NCBI GenBank assembly: GCA_020852535.1
Contig: JADZAO010000094.1
Coordinates: 1-7,705 of the forward strand
Source of the DNA: Paracoccaceae bacterium
GTDB taxonomy: Bacteria > Pseudomonadota > Alphaproteobacteria > Rhodobacterales > Rhodobacteraceae
DNA: 7,705 bases
Direction of reading: 5' to 3'
Each line of letters opens with the position of its first letter. Within the stretch, counting starts at the first letter, position 1. The translations under genes were made by a program, and so were the position numbers. The notes below the pieces were generated by a model, which saw only the letters and a program-made list of their open reading frames with translations, did no database searches and had not been told where the DNA came from. This document shows, in pieces, positions 6,362 to 7,705 of the stretch.

Positions 6362-6819
6362 TAGCGAATCTCGAAGATTCCTTCGATTTCGACGGCCACG
6401 CCTAGGGGCAGTGATGCGGCGGAGACTGCCGAGCGGGCATGACGTCCGGCATCGCCAAGAGCGGCGACAAGGAAATCGGAGGCGCCGTTGATGACCTTGG
6501 GCTGGTCGGTGAATTCGGGCGTTGAATTAACAAAGCCTGTCAGCTTGACCGCACGGACGAGTCGCGAAAGATCCCCACCGCAGGCTTTTTTGGCCTGTGC
6601 AAGAAGCGAGATAGCACAGCGTTGCGCTGCGGCGGCTCCGGCTTCGAGGGTCATGTTGTCTCCTAGGCGGCCTTTAATTAGGCCGTTTGCATCTTGGCTG
6701 ATCTGACCCGAGATGTGGATGAGGTTGCCCACGACGACGAAGGGTACGTAATTGGCCGCAGGGGCGGGCGCGTCTGGCAGGGTTACGCCGAGTTCGGCAA
6801 GGCGGTTTTCGATAGTCAT
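6361..6819 (-). CDS. RidA/YjgF/UK114 family protein
   Basis: RidA enzymes hydrolyse reactive enamine/imine intermediates released by PLP enzymes. This 152-residue protein is of the longer subfamily, with IHISGQISQDANGLIKGRLG (34-53), VKLTGFVNSTPEF (91-103), a PKVINGASDF stretch (107-116) and the terminal HARSAVSAASLPLGVAVEIE (127-146), in which R129 occupies the place of the substrate-binding arginine of RidA. The exact substrate of this subfamily is uncertain, so I give no symbol. The start is ATG 6819: TTGGAGAC just upstream is the ribosome site, which rules out the four-residue-longer TTG start. First gene of a two-gene unit with the phosphodiesterase. Confidence 0.92.
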   Translation of the reverse strand: MTIENRLAELGVTLPDAPAPAANYVPFVVVGNLIHISGQISQDANGLIKGRLGDNMTLEAGAAAAQRCAISLLAQAKKACGGDLSRLVRAVKLTGFVNSTPEFTDQPKVINGASDFLVAALGDAGRHARSAVSAASLPLGVAVEIEGIFEIR

Positions 6820-6883
6820 GGCTGTCTCCAATGAATTTGCCTAGACGCTAGCCGGGGGCGGTATCTATCGCAAGCACTGGAAG

Positions 6884-6899
6884 TGCCATTTTAGTGGCA
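6884..6899. repeat. Hairpin upstream of the ridA-like gene
   Basis: TGCCA (6884-6888) pairs with TGGCA (6895-6899) around a 6-base loop. On the minus strand it lies 65-80 bases ahead of the ridA-like start, likely in its UTR or promoter. Function unknown. Confidence 0.3.
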
Positions 6900-6916
6900 A
6901 GCTTTCTGAAAATAGC

Positions 6917-6941
6917 GGCTAAAGGATTTTAGCCTATAGGC
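6917..6941. repeat. Overlapping hairpin and palindrome upstream of the ridA-like gene
   Basis: GGCTAAA (6917-6923), loop GGAT and TTTAGCC (6928-6934) make a perfect 7-bp hairpin. The right arm also starts the perfect 10-bp palindrome GCCTATAGGC (6932-6941), so two structures share bases and cannot form together. No T-run follows on either strand. It sits about 100-120 bases upstream of the ridA-like gene. Confidence 0.4.
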
Positions 6942-7020
6942 CATCAGGGTGCAGGGAGCAGCTTTGATAGAGCCTTTGGCTGACATGTCGGGTAGATTGT
7001 TGGTTTGCGGGCTTTGCGAT

Positions 7021-7265
7021 CTATTTGGCTTTCACCACGATGGAAAAGAAGGCCATCAGAACCGGAAAGACGAGCAGGATCGCTACGGACCTGCTGCTGA
7101 TATCTGTTCATAGATGTGAAATATTTAAAGCAGGACGATCAATATTAGCAGATTGACCAAGACTAAATAATACAAAAGTCGAGACGAAAAGTTTGTTCTG
7201 TTCGACGCTGGTTGTTCTGAATTTTATATATTCACGCAGCAATTTTTCCTGACGAATCTAGTCAT
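7021..7265 (-). pseudogene. Possible decayed small membrane-protein gene
   Basis: An ATG at 7265-7263 follows AAGGA at ribosome-site spacing but is out of frame with what follows, ending after 13 codons. One minus-strand frame is open from 7257 to a TGA at 7110-7108, and again from 7107 to TAG at 7023-7021. The first part contains LFVSTFVLFSL and the second the clear transmembrane stretch VAILLVFPVLMAFFSIVV ending in KAK and stop. One indel and one nonsense change would turn this into an approximately 80-residue two-helix protein. Alternatively, a TTG at 7242 behind AGGA could start a 44-residue peptide. I recognise no family, and hydrophobic frames also arise by chance. Confidence 0.25.
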
Positions 7266-7296
7266 CTCTAATCCTTGTAAATCAATTTGTTGTTTG

Positions 7297-7306
7297 GACG
7301 ATCGTC
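7297..7306. repeat. 10-bp perfect palindrome
   Basis: GACGATCGTC reads the same on both strands, about 150 bases upstream of mlaA. It may be an operator; the short length leaves chance open. Confidence 0.25.
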
Positions 7307-7336
7307 TGAGCGGTTTTCTACAACAGCTATCTTTGA

Positions 7337-7351
7337 CAGCGAGTTTCGCTG
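7337..7351. repeat. Hairpin upstream of mlaA
   Basis: CAGCGA (7337-7342), loop GTT and TCGCTG (7346-7351) make a perfect 6-bp stem; flanking TGACA (7334-7338) and TGTCA (7354-7358) offer an alternative outer pairing. A TTGACA (7333-7338) overlaps the left arm. It may be part of the mlaA control region or leader RNA. Confidence 0.3.
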
Positions 7352-7452
7352 ATTGTCATGTCCGATTATGAGGTCTATGTCTTATCATTCCCGTTTTCGG
7401 ACGTTTGTAAGATCTTTTCTTAGTTCGACCCGTTTAGTGCGAAAGTAGAAAG

Positions 7453-7705
7453 ATGATCCGACGAGTTGCATCCTTTTCTTTCGACCTGCTTCGCAACTTG
7501 CGTCATCGTGGCGCTTTGGCATTGATCGTCCCTGTGTTTGTTTCGGCTTGCGGTCGCGAACCTTTACCCGCAGGGATCAATGATCCGAGCGAAGCGACCA
7601 ACAGGTATGTTCATAAATTTAATCGCAGTATGGATAAGATGTTGCTGCATCATGCGGCTTCTGCTTACGGTACTGTTTTGCCTGAGCCTGTCGAGCGGGT
7701 TGTGA
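7453..7705 (+). CDS. mlaA: MlaA/VacJ-family outer-membrane lipoprotein (N-terminal part)
   Basis: MlaA sits in the outer membrane and removes misplaced phospholipids from the outer leaflet, passing them to periplasmic MlaC and the MlaFEDB transporter. Eighty-four codons are present before the window ends, with no stop. A basic N-terminus (MIRR, with RNLRHRG at 14-20) and hydrophobic ALALIVPVFV lead to a lipobox VSAC with Cys33 as the lipidated residue. The mature part opens with the family pattern: NDPSEATNRYVHKFNRSMDK (43-62) and Y72...LPEPVERVV (76-84), matching DPxExxNRxxxxFNxxxD and PEPVRxxV. GTAGAAAG precedes the ATG as a weak ribosome site. About two thirds of the gene is missing. Confidence 0.85.
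   Translation, partial: MIRRVASFSFDLLRNLRHRGALALIVPVFVSACGREPLPAGINDPSEATNRYVHKFNRSMDKMLLHHAASAYGTVLPEPVERVV

Larger units (their letters stand above)
6820..7452. other. 633-base divergent gap between the ridA-like gene and mlaA
   Basis: No intact gene is supported. The left third holds the two hairpins listed separately. The middle holds in-frame traces of a small membrane protein on the minus strand (7021-7265). The right part is AT-rich and holds a palindrome, a hairpin and a TTGACA (7333-7338) without a matching -10 box. I see no convincing promoter for mlaA, although its signals must lie here. Confidence 0.5.

Noticed and set aside
6820..6831. TTG start extending the ridA-like protein by four residues
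   Set aside because: The extension is the ribosome-binding site itself (TTGGAGAC).
6944..7111. Minus-strand ATG frame of 55 codons
   Set aside because: No ribosome site, and it is out of frame with the hydrophobic segments there; composition looks random.
1..7705. CRISPR array, IS element, phage or defence genes
   Set aside because: No spaced direct-repeat series, transposase motifs or defence domains are visible on either strand.

Overview
This is ordinary chromosomal DNA of an alphaproteobacterium. The protein wording of AccD, FolC, RsmD and the ferredoxin-reductase-like flavoprotein looks most like Rhodobacteraceae (Roseobacter-type), with GC that by eye is lower than usual for that family. 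This placement rests on memory of the families; no search was run. I see no rRNA, tRNA, CRISPR array, insertion sequence, phage gene or defence system.

Layout, left to right: (1) 1-290, a non-coding leader with possible RNA hairpins. (2) 291-2460, accD and folC on the plus strand, separated by one base. (3) 2461-2972, a 512-base gap holding several inverted repeats, a short tandem repeat and, at its right end, the decayed start of a HAD-family hydrolase gene on the minus strand. (4) 2973-4743, minus strand, an NADH:ferredoxin reductase-like flavoprotein followed by rsmD (one base apart); the HAD remnant is the third, dead member of this series. (5) 4744-4834, a compact divergent control region with a perfect extended -10 box for the peroxiredoxin, a weaker opposing promoter and a 16-bp dyad. 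(6) 4835-5323, a Prx5-type peroxiredoxin with a strong terminator. (7) 5591-6819, minus strand, ridA-like gene and a glycerophosphodiester phosphodiesterase overlapping by one base (TAATG). (8) 6820-7452, a 633-base divergent gap with hairpins and traces of a small membrane protein. (9) 7453-7705, the start of an MlaA/VacJ lipoprotein gene that runs off the window.

Functional themes: lipid and envelope metabolism (AccD makes malonyl-CoA, the phosphodiesterase recycles phospholipid head groups, MlaA maintains outer-membrane lipid asymmetry), one-carbon metabolism (FolC), ribosome maturation (RsmD), redox defence (reductase and peroxiredoxin) and metabolite damage control (RidA). The most useful observations are the HAD gene remnant, which has lost both catalytic aspartates but keeps the ATGA overlap with rsmD, and the overlapping divergent promoters with a dyad between the two redox genes. 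The long gaps look more like decayed genes and regulatory leaders than a new system; I found no convincing undescribed system here.
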